A stretch of 64,000 bases of DNA from Bartonella sp. B1099 (GCF_944801835.1 NZ_CALYLN010000001.1:528001-592000); one strand, 5' to 3'. Positions 1 through 10,083 are shown, counted from the stretch's first letter. A program made the numbers and translations. The notes: a model not told the origin generated them from the sequence alone.

Positions 1-172
1 ACGGTGTGCTATAAAACTTCATGAGTCTCAATAATATGTTCCCTTAACAAATGAAGTGTTTTCTGAGAAAAAGCAGCGGAGATAATCAAACTTTTTCTCA
101 TCCATATTTTGCTTCAAAAACGCTAATATCCAAGCAGATAGAACAATAAACATGCCTTAGGGTGATGAACAC

Positions 173-2158
173 TTAATCACGTGAGAGTGCAACAACAGGA
201 TCAAGCCGTGAAGCTTGTCGCGCTGGCGAAAAGCCAAAACATACCCCGATGAGGGTGGAAAAAGTAAGAGATAGAATGATTGAATCAATCGTATAGACGA
301 GGTGAATAGGCGCCTTAAACAGCAAAAACAAACCACCGATAGAAAATCCAAAGAGAACGCCCAATCCGCCACCAATGACACAAACCAAAATTGCTTCAAT
401 GAGAAATTGCTGCAAGATATCACTTTGGCGTGCGCCAACAGCCATACGCACCCCAATTTCATTGATCCGCTCAGAAACCGTAACCAACATGATATTCATC
501 ACCCCAATCCCCCCTACAATCAATGAAATAGCAGCAATAGAAGACACCAAAAGTGTTAAAATCTGTGTACTTTCTGTGATACGATCACGAAAGATCTGAG
601 AATTTCTAATGAAAAAATCTTCCCCACCATGACGCATAATAAGGAAACGTTTCACCATCTTCTCCGCTAAATTTGAATCAACATGATCGGCGATCTTCAC
701 AGTAATGGCCCGAACTTGAGTTGTACCAAGAAAACGTGTTTGTAAGGTTGTATAGGGCAAATAAACCTGCAACGTATTTGAAGTCCCTCCTCCCATATGT
801 TGCGGATCTACCACACCAATAATGCGCGCAGGAACATTACCCAAATGAACAATTTTCCCTATTGCACTCCCATGACTATGAGGGAAAAGCACCGAAAGTG
901 CTTCTTTTTCGATAACGAGATCAACCGCCCGCTCATGCACACTTTTTTGATCAAACAGCTGCCCTTGAACAGCTTTAAGTCCCTGTGTTTGAAAATATTG
1001 TTCTCCTACCCCAGAAATGATAGCATTGACTTCAACCGCACCAAAACGCACCATAGAGCTTGCTGAAATCTGAGGTGTTACACCAGCAATATAAGGTAAC
1101 TTAGAAAGAGCGTCTGCATCCGCCTCCACCAAACTGGTTATTTTCTCTGCTTGTGGATCAGAGAGGCTTTTTCCAGGCAAAATGGTTAATGTATTAGACC
1201 CCAAACTTTTAAAATTTTCCAGTATTTTTTCCCGCGTACCATTTCCCAAAGCAACCATGGCAATAATCGCCCCAATACCGATAATCACCCCGAGCATTGT
1301 TAAAAAAGTTCGCAGACGGTGTGCATTCATAGCTAACAATGCCATAACAAATGCTTCACGAAAACGTTCAACAAAAGAACGAAAAAAACCCAATGTTTTT
1401 TGATCTTTCATATTTTCTTGTTCCTGAAGAGGTTGAACACTTATTTTTGTTTTTGCACTTTTTGAAAGCTTATCAGCAATAATTTCCCCATCACTGATTT
1501 CGATAATACGATCTGCTCTTTTAGCCACCTGCATATCATGCGTTACAATAATAATGGTGCGCCCTTCTTGATGAAGCTCATCCAAAATATGCAACACTTC
1601 CTGCCCACTGTGTTTATCTAAAGCACCGGTTGGCTCATCAGCAAGAATAACCTCCGCATTATTCATCAATGCGCGCGCAATAGACACCCGTTGTTGTTGT
1701 CCCCCTGAAAGTTGATTGGGACGATGATTGATTCTCTCTCCCATACCTAAGCGTGTTAAAAGTTCTTCTGCACGTTTTCTTCTTATATCCGGTGCACAAC
1801 CTGCATAAATCGCTGGAATTTCAACATTGCCAAGGGCGGTTAATTCATTCAACAAGTGATAGCGCTGAAAAATAAATCCAAAATGATTGCGCCGTAAGGC
1901 TGATAATTCATCAGCAGAAAGAGAAGCTGTTTCTTTTCCTGAAATCCAATAACGCCCAGAACTTGATCGATCAAGACACCCTAGAATATTCATCAGTGTG
2001 GACTTTCCAGAGCCAGAAGCCCCCACAATTGCCACCATTTCCCCACGCTTAATGGTCAAGTTGATATCCCTTAAGACAGTAACAAATGTTTCACCCGCAG
2101 GAAATGTGCGCACAATATTTTCTAAAACGAAAACAGCCTCTGCTTTTTCTGCTTTCAT
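173..2158 (-). CDS. macB: MacB-type ABC transporter, fused ATPase and permease
   Basis: This is the inner-membrane ATPase/permease of a tripartite efflux pump that drives export of macrolides, peptides or lipid-like substrates through MacA and an outer-membrane channel. The N-terminal nucleotide-binding domain shows Walker A GASGSGKS at residues 46-53, the signature LSGGQQQR near residue 150 and Walker B ILADEP. A membrane segment follows near residues 275-305, then a large periplasmic domain, then three C-terminal membrane segments with the MacB/FtsX-type SERINEIGVRMAVGA motif. At 661 residues it is the normal MacB length. It is last in a three-gene minus-strand operon, 3 bp after macA. The true substrate cannot be read from sequence. 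Confidence 0.93.
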   Translation of the reverse strand: MKAEKAEAVFVLENIVRTFPAGETFVTVLRDINLTIKRGEMVAIVGASGSGKSTLMNILGCLDRSSSGRYWISGKETASLSADELSALRRNHFGFIFQRYHLLNELTALGNVEIPAIYAGCAPDIRRKRAEELLTRLGMGERINHRPNQLSGGQQQRVSIARALMNNAEVILADEPTGALDKHSGQEVLHILDELHQEGRTIIIVTHDMQVAKRADRIIEISDGEIIADKLSKSAKTKISVQPLQEQENMKDQKTLGFFRSFVERFREAFVMALLAMNAHRLRTFLTMLGVIIGIGAIIAMVALGNGTREKILENFKSLGSNTLTILPGKSLSDPQAEKITSLVEADADALSKLPYIAGVTPQISASSMVRFGAVEVNAIISGVGEQYFQTQGLKAVQGQLFDQKSVHERAVDLVIEKEALSVLFPHSHGSAIGKIVHLGNVPARIIGVVDPQHMGGGTSNTLQVYLPYTTLQTRFLGTTQVRAITVKIADHVDSNLAEKMVKRFLIMRHGGEDFFIRNSQIFRDRITESTQILTLLVSSIAAISLIVGGIGVMNIMLVTVSERINEIGVRMAVGARQSDILQQFLIEAILVCVIGGGLGVLFGFSIGGLFLLFKAPIHLVYTIDSIILSLTFSTLIGVCFGFSPARQASRLDPVVALSRD

Positions 2159-2161
2159 GAC

Positions 2162-3385
2162 TTAATTCTCATCTTCGCTGTGTTCATCAGGAATTTCTGG
2201 CATCACACCATCGCGCGAACCAGTAATAACCACATCCCCCTCATCAAGCCCTGAAGAAATCTCTGCCATCACTTTGTTATTAAGCCCTACAGTCACTTGT
2301 TTTGCCACTACTTTATTTTCCCCGACCAACACTGAAACCCATGCTTTTCCTTCTTTTGTTTCATCACGCAAAGCATCACTTGGAACCAGCAAAACATTCT
2401 GAGCACGTCCTAAAATAATATGCACTTGAGCAGTCATATAAGTTCGCAAAAAGTTGTCTTTATTATCAACATGCACAATCCCATTATAATAAATTGCCGA
2501 CGATGAGAGAGAGCTACCCCCCCCTAAACCAGGGTTAATACTCACATCAGCACGAATGGATTCAGGGGCTGGGTCAACTCTTTCTAACGTTCCCTCATAA
2601 CGACGATCTGCATTACCTAATACCGTAAAATAAAGAGGTTGCCCGGTGCGAACTTTAAGAATATCGGCTTCCGAAATTTGTGCTTTAACGGTCATCTTTG
2701 ACAAATCACCTAAAATAACAATTGTGGGCGCCGATTGAACAGCATTAACATTTTGACCTTCTTCAACAACTGTTGCCAAAACAGTTCCCGCTGAAGGTGC
2801 AGTTATCCGCGTATAACTAAGATTAACCTCTGCACTCTCCACATCAATTTGGGCTTGTACAATCTGTTGACGCAGTTGAGCAATTTGCGCTTCACGTATT
2901 TTCACCTGTGTCACAGCATCATCAAAATTAGCTTTTGAAATTGCACGTGTTTCGATCATTTTTTTCTGCCGCGCTAAATTTTTCTGCGCAAGGGCAAGAT
3001 AAGCTTCTTGTTCCATTAAATTGGCATGATAATGCGATAAGGCTGCTTTTTTTCTTTTCAGATCATTTTCTTGGTCTGTAGGATCAATTTCTGCCAAGAG
3101 ATCTCCCTCTTTCACAACACTTCCTGGAAAGACGCGCATGGATACCACCCGCCCTGTAGCACGCGCCCCAACCGCCACCAATCGATAAGGGCGCACAATC
3201 CCAGAAGCCAAAACACTTTCTTCAATATCACCACGCTTCACCACAGCTGTCATATAGGTTGGCGTGGATGTTCCAAAAAAAACAGAGCGTAACCACAACA
3301 AAATGATAATAATGAAGAGAGAAATAAGAAAGAATGAAAGCTTTTTGCGTTTTGTAATGAAATTTTTGATGAAATTTTTTTTCAT
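2162..3385 (-). CDS. macA: MacA-type periplasmic adaptor (HlyD/RND membrane-fusion family)
   Basis: This periplasmic adaptor links MacB to the outer-membrane channel. One membrane anchor lies at about residues 16-35. It is followed by the split biotinyl-lipoyl-like domain (VVAVGARATGRVVSMRV in front, APSAGTVLATVVEEGQNV behind), a coiled-coil hairpin of about 100 residues between the halves, and a C-terminal beta-barrel. Its start overlaps the stop of the upstream outer-membrane gene by 4 bp (ATGA), so translation is probably coupled. Full-length for the family at 407 residues. Confidence 0.92.
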   Translation of the reverse strand: MKKNFIKNFITKRKKLSFFLISLFIIIILLWLRSVFFGTSTPTYMTAVVKRGDIEESVLASGIVRPYRLVAVGARATGRVVSMRVFPGSVVKEGDLLAEIDPTDQENDLKRKKAALSHYHANLMEQEAYLALAQKNLARQKKMIETRAISKANFDDAVTQVKIREAQIAQLRQQIVQAQIDVESAEVNLSYTRITAPSAGTVLATVVEEGQNVNAVQSAPTIVILGDLSKMTVKAQISEADILKVRTGQPLYFTVLGNADRRYEGTLERVDPAPESIRADVSINPGLGGGSSLSSSAIYYNGIVHVDNKDNFLRTYMTAQVHIILGRAQNVLLVPSDALRDETKEGKAWVSVLVGENKVVAKQVTVGLNNKVMAEISSGLDEGDVVITGSRDGVMPEIPDEHSEDEN

Positions 3386-4860
3386 TGCCCTACCTTTGCA
3401 AGTGAATGGGAAACACCATCAACGACTTCCGGACGCGACACATCAACAACACCATCCCATCCCCCCCCCAATGCTTTCATCAGAGCAATATATTGGGTAG
3501 CTAAAGCAATGCGGCTATCTTTAAGTGCCATTTGCGCAGAATAATAGGAACGATCAGCATTTAATAATTCAAGAAAACTGGTATTGCCATTTTCAAAAAG
3601 ACTTTGTGAAAGGTGTAAAGAATGCAGAAAAGCTTTATTTGCAACGACAAGCTTTTGTAAACGCTGATGTTCCTTTGTTAATCTCACGAGCGCATTTTCA
3701 ACATCTTCTAAAGCCCTCAATACAGCAGAGCGATAAGTAATAAAAGCCTGATCGCGCTGCGCCCGCGCCATTGCAACAGAAGCAACAATCTGTCCTCCAT
3801 TAAAGAAGGGAAAACGAAGACCAGGTCCAAAAGACCAACCAATTGTTGAGCTTTTCCATAATTGATCTATGGCTGTTGCTGCTGTTGAAATATTCCCGGT
3901 TAATGTAAGCGACGGATAACGTTCTGCCTCACGTTGACCAATGCGGGCTGTTGCTTGTGCATATTGGCGCTCTGCCCGCCGTAAATCGGGACGTGACAAC
4001 AAAATATCTGCCGGGATTCCTGCTGGTATTGGCCATTGCGGTTGTGGAATTTTGACGTGTTTGGCATTTTTTTGCAAAAGGTCCTTTAAAGCCGTAGGCA
4101 CATGACCGGTTAAGACGGAAAGGCGATGCATACTCATTTCCAGACTTGCTTCCATCTGAGCGATATCGGCTTGTGTATTGGCCATTTGCGCTTGTGCATT
4201 TGAAACGTCGAGCTCAGAAATATCACCCGCTGTTAATTTTGCCTGCATCAATTCATATGTTTTGCGCTGCGTTGCAGCAATTTGCCGCACAATCAATAAC
4301 TTTTGTTGCCAACCACGCATTTGAACGTAATTTGTTGCTACATCGCCTAACAATACAACCATCGTCGCACGCATATCTTCCACGGTCGCTTCAAGACCAT
4401 AACGCGCCGCTTCAACGCCTCGCTTATGCCCTCCAAAAAAATCAAGTTCCCAACTTGCATCAAATCCACTACGATACTGGTTCAACGTATCAGATTGTCC
4501 AGAGCCGCTACGCGTTCCTGAAATCGTATTGGACGCACTTGGCAACAAAGATCCCACCACTTGCCCTAAGCTCGCACGTGCTTCACGAACCCGAGCTTTG
4601 GCAACCGCAACATCATTATTTCCAGAAATTGCCTCGTCCATTAATGCATTTAAAACCGGATCATTTAACTGTCGCCACCACCCTGCAAGGGAAATTGAAC
4701 GCTGAGATATCTGCGCAGACTGCTGTCCCCACTTGGAAGGAACAGAGAAAAATGTCTTATGATAATTCGGACCAACCATACATCCAGACAAAAGAAAACA
4801 AAATAAGATACTAGAAAGTAATCCACGAGAAGCGCCCCTTTTGAGATTTTTGATATGCAT
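3382..4860 (-). CDS. NodT-family outer-membrane efflux lipoprotein (TolC-like channel)
   Basis: This is the outer-membrane channel of the efflux system encoded with macA and macB. An N-terminal signal ends in a lipobox (LLSGC, Cys27) followed by MVGPNY, the usual start of NodT/OprM-type lipoproteins. Two outer-membrane-efflux repeats follow, with typical motifs such as RPDLRRAERQ and LELLNADRSYYSAQ. It is first in the operon, and its stop overlaps the macA start. A run of eight C (plus strand, 3471-3478) lies close to the 3' end and encodes a Gly-Gly-Gly stretch. Length 492 residues is normal. Confidence 0.92.
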   Translation of the reverse strand: MHIKNLKRGASRGLLSSILFCFLLSGCMVGPNYHKTFFSVPSKWGQQSAQISQRSISLAGWWRQLNDPVLNALMDEAISGNNDVAVAKARVREARASLGQVVGSLLPSASNTISGTRSGSGQSDTLNQYRSGFDASWELDFFGGHKRGVEAARYGLEATVEDMRATMVVLLGDVATNYVQMRGWQQKLLIVRQIAATQRKTYELMQAKLTAGDISELDVSNAQAQMANTQADIAQMEASLEMSMHRLSVLTGHVPTALKDLLQKNAKHVKIPQPQWPIPAGIPADILLSRPDLRRAERQYAQATARIGQREAERYPSLTLTGNISTAATAIDQLWKSSTIGWSFGPGLRFPFFNGGQIVASVAMARAQRDQAFITYRSAVLRALEDVENALVRLTKEHQRLQKLVVANKAFLHSLHLSQSLFENGNTSFLELLNADRSYYSAQMALKDSRIALATQYIALMKALGGGWDGVVDVSRPEVVDGVSHSLAKVGQ

Positions 4861-4928
4861 CTAGTCTCCCGCATTCTTTCAGAATCATTATCTAATATTA
4901 ATACTTTATTTACCTTGTTATTTCAAAA

Positions 4929-5738
4929 TTAACGTGAAAAATCAAATACAGTTTGCACAGGAATATGATCTGAAGGACGTTCCCATCCGCGCGCATCACG
5001 AAAAGTTGAAAGATCCACCATAAAAGGTGCTAAATCTAGAGAAGACCAAACATGATCAAGCCGCCGCCCATAATCGGTCAACGCCCAATCGCGCGCACGA
5101 TAACTCCACCATGTATAAAGTTGTGTGGGAACAGGGATATGCAACCGCATGAGATCAACCCATCCACCTTGACAACACAAATTTTGTAAACGCTCGGTTT
5201 CAATGGGTGTATGGCTTACAACCTTCAACAATTTCTGATGAGACCAAACATCCTCTGCTAAAGGAGCAATATTCAAATCGCCCAACAAAAGAGAAGACAG
5301 CCCCTCTTCCTGATCGGCGCGAATAGAAGACATTTCTTCTAAAAACTCAAGCTTATGACGAAATTTCTCATTCACCTCAGCATCAGGAATATCACCTCCA
5401 GCGGGGACATAAAAATTATGAATCCGCATCAATTTACCATGGGTTTCCACAATCACTGAAATATAGCGACAATCTTGGTTTTGACAAAAGAAACGCTTTT
5501 CTACCTTTTTAAAAGGCAAACGAGAAACAATCGCCACCCCGTTATAAGATTTTTGACCACTCAGTGCGATATACTTATATCCTGCTGCTTCAAAAGCCTC
5601 CACTGGAAATAAAGCATCGGAACATTTTGTTTCCTGTAGACATAAAACATCGGCCGGAAAGAGCTTCAAATACTGAAAAACCTGTGCAAGACGCAAACGA
5701 ATAGAGTTAATATTCCAAGTCGCAATACGAAAGAGCAT
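4929..5738 (-). CDS. xthA: Exodeoxyribonuclease III
   Basis: Exonuclease III family enzyme, an AP endonuclease and 3'-5' exonuclease of base-excision repair. Family motifs are visible in order: RIATWNINSIR at the start, VLCLQETK, YNGVAIVSR, LLGDLNIAP and the C-terminal catalytic SDHIPV. I chose the second in-frame ATG (protein starts MLFRIATWN) because family members begin right before this beta strand. An alternative ATG lies 15 bp upstream at 5753. No clear Shine-Dalgarno site decides between them. It stands alone between the efflux operon and the LolA-like gene. Confidence 0.92.
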   Translation of the reverse strand: MLFRIATWNINSIRLRLAQVFQYLKLFPADVLCLQETKCSDALFPVEAFEAAGYKYIALSGQKSYNGVAIVSRLPFKKVEKRFFCQNQDCRYISVIVETHGKLMRIHNFYVPAGGDIPDAEVNEKFRHKLEFLEEMSSIRADQEEGLSSLLLGDLNIAPLAEDVWSHQKLLKVVSHTPIETERLQNLCCQGGWVDLMRLHIPVPTQLYTWWSYRARDWALTDYGRRLDHVWSSLDLAPFMVDLSTFRDARGWERPSDHIPVQTVFDFSR

Positions 5739-5771
5739 CTGCTTCAATCCCAATGACGTGATACTATTGCT

Positions 5772-6380
5772 TCATTTTTTTGAGGGAAGTATAAACATTC
5801 CCTGAGCAAAACGAACGCCTGTTCGCACATTCATAATCTGCACTGTGGTTTCCATGTTTTGTTGGTCAACAATTGTCCACTGCCGCAAAGCAAAGTTTTT
5901 GGAATCAAACACCATTCTTATTTGCCCATCCCCTATCGTTTTATCACGCAGAACGATTGTCACAGCCCCTGGATCTTCACGAAATGCCAACAAACGCCCG
6001 GATGATACGTCAATTTTATCATCCAACAAAAACTTCATTGGCGTTTGTGAAAGTTGTGAAAAGTTCCAAGTATTTAAAGCCCGATTGTTAATGCCCACAA
6101 ATTGACTATCTGCAATGATTTGTAAAGGCATTTTCTTATAAATAAAACGAATTTTCCCTGGACGCTCAAGATAAAATGTTCCTTGAGACATTTTCCCCTT
6201 TGGACTAAATTGAACAAAGTCACCTGTCATTGTTTTGATTGCCGCAAAGTGGTTAGCAATATTCTGCGCCTTTGCCACCTTATTAGATGCTTGCGAAAGA
6301 GCAGGAAAAGTTAAACACCAAAAGACAAAAATTCTCACAAACCCTAAGACTCTTCTTTGCGGTAAAAAAGATGTTTTCAT
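5772..6380 (-). CDS. LolA-like outer-membrane lipoprotein carrier
   Basis: Periplasmic LolA-family protein, expected to chaperone lipoproteins between the inner and outer membranes. An N-terminal signal segment (to about residue 33, ending PALSQAS) precedes a LolA-type beta structure. Visible features are MTGDFVQFSPKGKMSQGTFYLERPGKIRF and a central IIADSQFVGINN. The ATG at 6380 has GGGAGC eight bases ahead, so I preferred it to an upstream in-frame ATG at 6425. Full-length at about 200 residues. Upstream of ftsK on the same strand in many alphaproteobacteria; here a degraded kilobase separates them. Confidence 0.85.
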   Translation of the reverse strand: MKTSFLPQRRVLGFVRIFVFWCLTFPALSQASNKVAKAQNIANHFAAIKTMTGDFVQFSPKGKMSQGTFYLERPGKIRFIYKKMPLQIIADSQFVGINNRALNTWNFSQLSQTPMKFLLDDKIDVSSGRLLAFREDPGAVTIVLRDKTIGDGQIRMVFDSKNFALRQWTIVDQQNMETTVQIMNVRTGVRFAQGMFILPSKK

Positions 6381-6506
6381 AAAAAATGCTCCCAAACAAT
6401 ATCGAATTGACTTGATCATTATCATTTATAATTAAATCATCAATGATGAATAAATACCCTGCTTTATAAGATAAAGATATTGTTTGAAAACACTATCAAA
6501 AGATTT

Positions 6507-6654
6507 TTAAAAGTATTCTTCTTCGACAGGCACCAAAATTTTCTACTTAACCCTATGATTTTTTGGACAAACGATACCTCCTTCTTTCATCTTTTCAATC
6601 AATGTCGCTACTCAATTATAACCAATACCCAAACGGCGTTGAATATAAGAAGTT
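6507..6654 (-). pseudogene. Ghost copy of the ftsK 3' end
   Basis: Read on the minus strand this stretch matches the last 49 codons of the intact ftsK (7639-7785) without any insertion or deletion, down to the same stop position. Recognisable pieces are YIQRRLGIGYN, ATLIE and KILVPVEEE. Two arginine codons have become stops. The match breaks at the bases GTTG (6652-6655), where similarity to an integrase 5' end takes over. It lies about 1 kb downstream of ftsK in the same orientation, the topology left when an element integrates into a gene's 3' end and regenerates it. Confidence 0.88.
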
Positions 6655-6860
6655 GCGAAAACCCTTGGCCCTTAAACAGTTCGCAAAAAACATTTTTAGT
6701 TCTTTCTTAATCATTTTTATCCACACAGGGCATCCCGCTCGTAACGTGCAAGCGAATAGTTTTGGTTGATTCAATACAAACAGGTTTGAAATGAAAGAAT
6801 CTTACGATATTGAGGTCTCCTATTCAAAATGAGTAATGCAATATTATTATAAATCAATGC
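6652..6860 (-). repeat. Remnant of integrase start and upstream region, copy of 43561-43770
   Basis: This stretch resembles the first 14 codons and about 160 bp of upstream sequence of the integrase fragment at 43 kb. Shared stretches include GTTGCGA, TTTTTAGT(T/C)CTTTCTTA and the 25-base word at 6782-6806, which recurs with one or two changes at 43690-43714 and inverted at 43854-43878. The coding part is fused at GTTG to the ftsK ghost, so the integrase body has been lost. No functional product is expected. Confidence 0.75.
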
Positions 6861-7638
6861 ATTATCCAAATAATCAGTCTGCTCTTGAGTTTTCGAAATC
6901 ACCCTAATTTCTTAACTTTTCTGCTGATTGGCTAAACGCATAAGCTCTTCTCCACCCCCAATCCGTAAAGCTGCATGAATCATAGTCAATACGTGGATGG
7001 CATTAAGTTCTAAACATATTTCTTGCGAACCTGAAAACTTTTTAAATGACTCAATGGAAAAAATGCTTTTTTGACTTACCATGCACCCAAAAGAATAAAA
7101 ATTCTCAGCCAATCCGCTGTGTAAATAATTTGAATTTTAGCAAGTTCTACTTAACTTCCCACCGCATATAATTCACTTAAACAAAAGCTCGACAGACCAG
7201 CCCTTTTCTAAAAACAGACAGACAAATCACGTGGCGCAACTGGTTTTGCCGTGAGATTGAACGACAAGAACAACAAAAACACTTAAATATCAATCCTTTC
7301 ATGCCTTTATACCACCACACCTCACATAATCCTATTTTACATCAACATATTGATTTATAATGGTAAATTATCATTTTTTTAACTAAAATCATAACGCCGA
7401 AGATTATAAAATACTCTCTATATATTAAATCAATTCAAATTATTTACTTACACGTTACAAGAAAAACTAACATGTAAGTAAAATGATATAAAATAAGGGA
7501 TAGCTCTTATGAAAAGTCTCAAATGCTATGGACCTATCGCAAATTGAGAGCTCGTGTATGACGCCGCAGGCTTTCTACGGTACAATAAGGCAACGATTTG
7601 TTTTTATAAGTCATTTAAAAAATGATGATAAAGATTTT
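6861..7638. other. Degraded intergenic stretch between ftsK ghost and ftsK
   Basis: About 780 bp without a convincing gene. A 66-codon minus-strand ORF (6912-7112, ending LMRLANQQKS) is open, but I do not recognise it and it has no clear ribosome site. It may be a gene remnant or chance. The rest is AT-rich with no repeat or RNA that I could support. Confidence 0.5.
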
Positions 7639-10083
7639 TCAAAAGCGTTCTTCTTCAGCAGGGACTAAAATTTCTCGTTTGCCTGCATGATTTGCTGGAC
7701 TAATGATACCTTCTTCTTCCATCCTTTCAATCAATGTTGCAGCACGGTTATAACCAATCCCTAAACGGCGTTGAATATAAGAGGTTGAAGCCTTACGATC
7801 ACGAAGAACAATAGCAACAGCTTGACTATAGGGATCATCTGCTGAAGGAGAAGCCGAAGAAACATCAGCACCATCTTCTTCAACTTCTTGGGTAATTGTT
7901 TCCAAATAATCAGGTCGTGCTTGCGCTTTGAGATGCGCCACAACTTGCTCCACTTCATCATCCGCAACAAAAGGTCCATGTACACGCTGAATACGTCCTC
8001 CTCCCATCATAAAGAGCATATCTCCTTGTCCCAATAATTGCTCGGCCCCTTGTTCGCCTAAAATTGTTCGGCTATCGATTTTTGAACTCACGGAAAAGGA
8101 AATGCGTGTAGGAAAATTGGCTTTGATCGTCCCCGTAATAACATCGACGGAAGGACGCTGTGTCGCCATAATCACATGGATACCGGCGGCTCGAGCCATT
8201 TGTGCTAAGCGTTGAACCGCACCTTCAATATCTTTCCCCGCGACCATCATCAAATCAGCCATTTCATCGATAATGACAACAATATAGGGCATAGGACTAA
8301 AATCAAGAGTTTCCGTCTCATAAAGAGGTTCACCCGTCTCATGATCAAAGCCCACTTGAATGGTCCGCACCATTGTCTCTCCTTGACCTTCTGACTCCTT
8401 GAGACGTGCATTAAACCCATCGATATTGCGAACGCCAAGTTTTGACATTTTACTGTAGCGTTCTTCCATTTCACGAACAGCCCATTTAAGCGCAGTCACA
8501 GCTTTTTTAGGATCTGTCACCACCGGTGTTAACAGATGAGGAATACCATCATAAACCGAAAGTTCAAGCATTTTCGGATCCACCATAATGAGACGACATT
8601 GTTCAGGCGTCATACGATAAAGCAATGATAAAATCATTGTATTGATAGCAACAGACTTCCCCGATCCTGTTGTCCCAGCAACCAAAAGATGCGGCATTTT
8701 TGCTAAATCCGCAATCACAGCTTCCCCGCCGATAGTCTTTCCCAAAGCAAGCCCTAATTTGGCTTTACTTTCAACAAATTCCTGCGCTTGCACAATCTCC
8801 CTTAAATAAACCATCTCCCGCTTTGCATTGGGTAATTCTATTCCAATCACATTGCGCCCAGGAACCACAGCAACACGGGCAGAAATCGCGCGCATCGAGC
8901 GCGCAATATCATCTGCTAAACTAATGATACGAGAAGACTTAATGCCAGCAGCCGGTTCAAATTCATACAAAGTGACCACAGGTCCAGGACAAGCATCTAT
9001 AATTTTTCCTTTGACCCCAAAATCTAACAAAACCCCCTCAAGTTCTTGAGAATTTGCTCTTAACGCAGCAGGAGAAAGTTTTGCATCCCTGACAGAGGGT
9101 GGTGGAACCGATAGGTAATCTAAAAGTGGAAGAACAAAACCATCCTTTGAAGACACTGTTAAAGACTTTCGACTTTTAACAGAAGAAGAAACATGGACTT
9201 TATTTTGATTCTCCTCACGCTTTTCTTTTTCACCCAAAAAAGTTGGTTCAATCCGATCAAATGACTTGCCTTGCCGCTTACTCTGAGAATGCCTTTTGAA
9301 ACAGAAAAAACGAAAAAACCGCGCTTGTAAAAAATAAAAAAGATGCAAAAGAGCGCCAAAAGTTGTAGCAAAAAAACCATGCTTCTCACAATCATTTTCT
9401 GCGGCATATTCCACATCTTCTTCCATCTCAAAGACCGGATCAACGATTTCATTTTTTGGAATGCTTTTTTCTTTTCTTTTCTTTGTTCGACGCCGCCATA
9501 TCACATTGCCAGCAAAAGCAGCAATGAAAAAACCTAAAAGAATAAAAACAACACTGAAGAACATCCTGTAAAGTGGAGAAAGAAAAAGAGGAAAAATTGA
9601 AGAAGCAACATTTAAAGCTTTATCTCCGAAAACCCCTCCCCATCCCATAGGCAAAGGCCAATAGGTAAAAGAAGCAACAGGCGTCATAAGAGCAAAAGCC
9701 ATTAAAAAACAAATTGTTGATAGCACCCACAAAAAAAAGCGCAAAGTCAAATTGTAGATATTCTTTTGTGCCAACAAGAGAAAAGACCAAAATAATGGCG
9801 GCAACAAAACAGCAAGACTTGCCAAGCCAAAAAACTGCATCATAAAATCTGCAAAAATTGCCCCCATCCACCCCATAAGGTTTGTAACCTCATTTGTACT
9901 TGCATGGGTTAAAGAGGGATCAGCAACATTCCACGTTGCCAAAGCAAATACACAAAAAATAATAAAGCCCAAAAGCCCAAGCCCAATAAATACGCCAATC
10001 TGCCGTAAAAACATCTCAACAAGTCGAAAACCTTGAGAATCTCGGGACTCTAATGAATCATAAGGTGAAGAACTTCGGTGCAT
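7639..10083 (-). CDS. ftsK: DNA translocase FtsK
   Basis: Septum-anchored DNA pump that moves chromosome termini during division and stimulates XerCD recombination at dif. Four N-terminal membrane segments (within about residues 25-200) are followed by a charged linker and the RecA-like motor. Walker A GTTGSGKS is near residues 470-477 and Walker B is VVIIDEMADLMMV. The C-terminal gamma winged-helix domain (SYIQRRLGIGYNRAATLIERM) reads KOPS sites. Length 814 is normal for a short-linker alphaproteobacterial FtsK. The last 49 codons occur again as a ghost at 6507-6654. Confidence 0.96.
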   Translation of the reverse strand: MHRSSSPYDSLESRDSQGFRLVEMFLRQIGVFIGLGLLGFIIFCVFALATWNVADPSLTHASTNEVTNLMGWMGAIFADFMMQFFGLASLAVLLPPLFWSFLLLAQKNIYNLTLRFFLWVLSTICFLMAFALMTPVASFTYWPLPMGWGGVFGDKALNVASSIFPLFLSPLYRMFFSVVFILLGFFIAAFAGNVIWRRRTKKRKEKSIPKNEIVDPVFEMEEDVEYAAENDCEKHGFFATTFGALLHLFYFLQARFFRFFCFKRHSQSKRQGKSFDRIEPTFLGEKEKREENQNKVHVSSSVKSRKSLTVSSKDGFVLPLLDYLSVPPPSVRDAKLSPAALRANSQELEGVLLDFGVKGKIIDACPGPVVTLYEFEPAAGIKSSRIISLADDIARSMRAISARVAVVPGRNVIGIELPNAKREMVYLREIVQAQEFVESKAKLGLALGKTIGGEAVIADLAKMPHLLVAGTTGSGKSVAINTMILSLLYRMTPEQCRLIMVDPKMLELSVYDGIPHLLTPVVTDPKKAVTALKWAVREMEERYSKMSKLGVRNIDGFNARLKESEGQGETMVRTIQVGFDHETGEPLYETETLDFSPMPYIVVIIDEMADLMMVAGKDIEGAVQRLAQMARAAGIHVIMATQRPSVDVITGTIKANFPTRISFSVSSKIDSRTILGEQGAEQLLGQGDMLFMMGGGRIQRVHGPFVADDEVEQVVAHLKAQARPDYLETITQEVEEDGADVSSASPSADDPYSQAVAIVLRDRKASTSYIQRRLGIGYNRAATLIERMEEEGIISPANHAGKREILVPAEEERF

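Noticed and set aside
3471..3478. C8 tract in the efflux channel gene as a phase-variation switch
   Set aside because: It encodes a normal Gly run near the C-terminus and the frame is intact; eight bases alone are weak evidence.
4146..4814. 222-codon plus-strand open frame antisense to the outer-membrane efflux gene
   Set aside because: It mirrors the strongly supported minus-strand gene, has no ribosome site and no family resemblance.
6912..7112. 66-codon minus-strand frame between the ftsK ghost and ftsK
   Set aside because: Not recognised and lacking a clear ribosome site; mentioned only within the gap entry.
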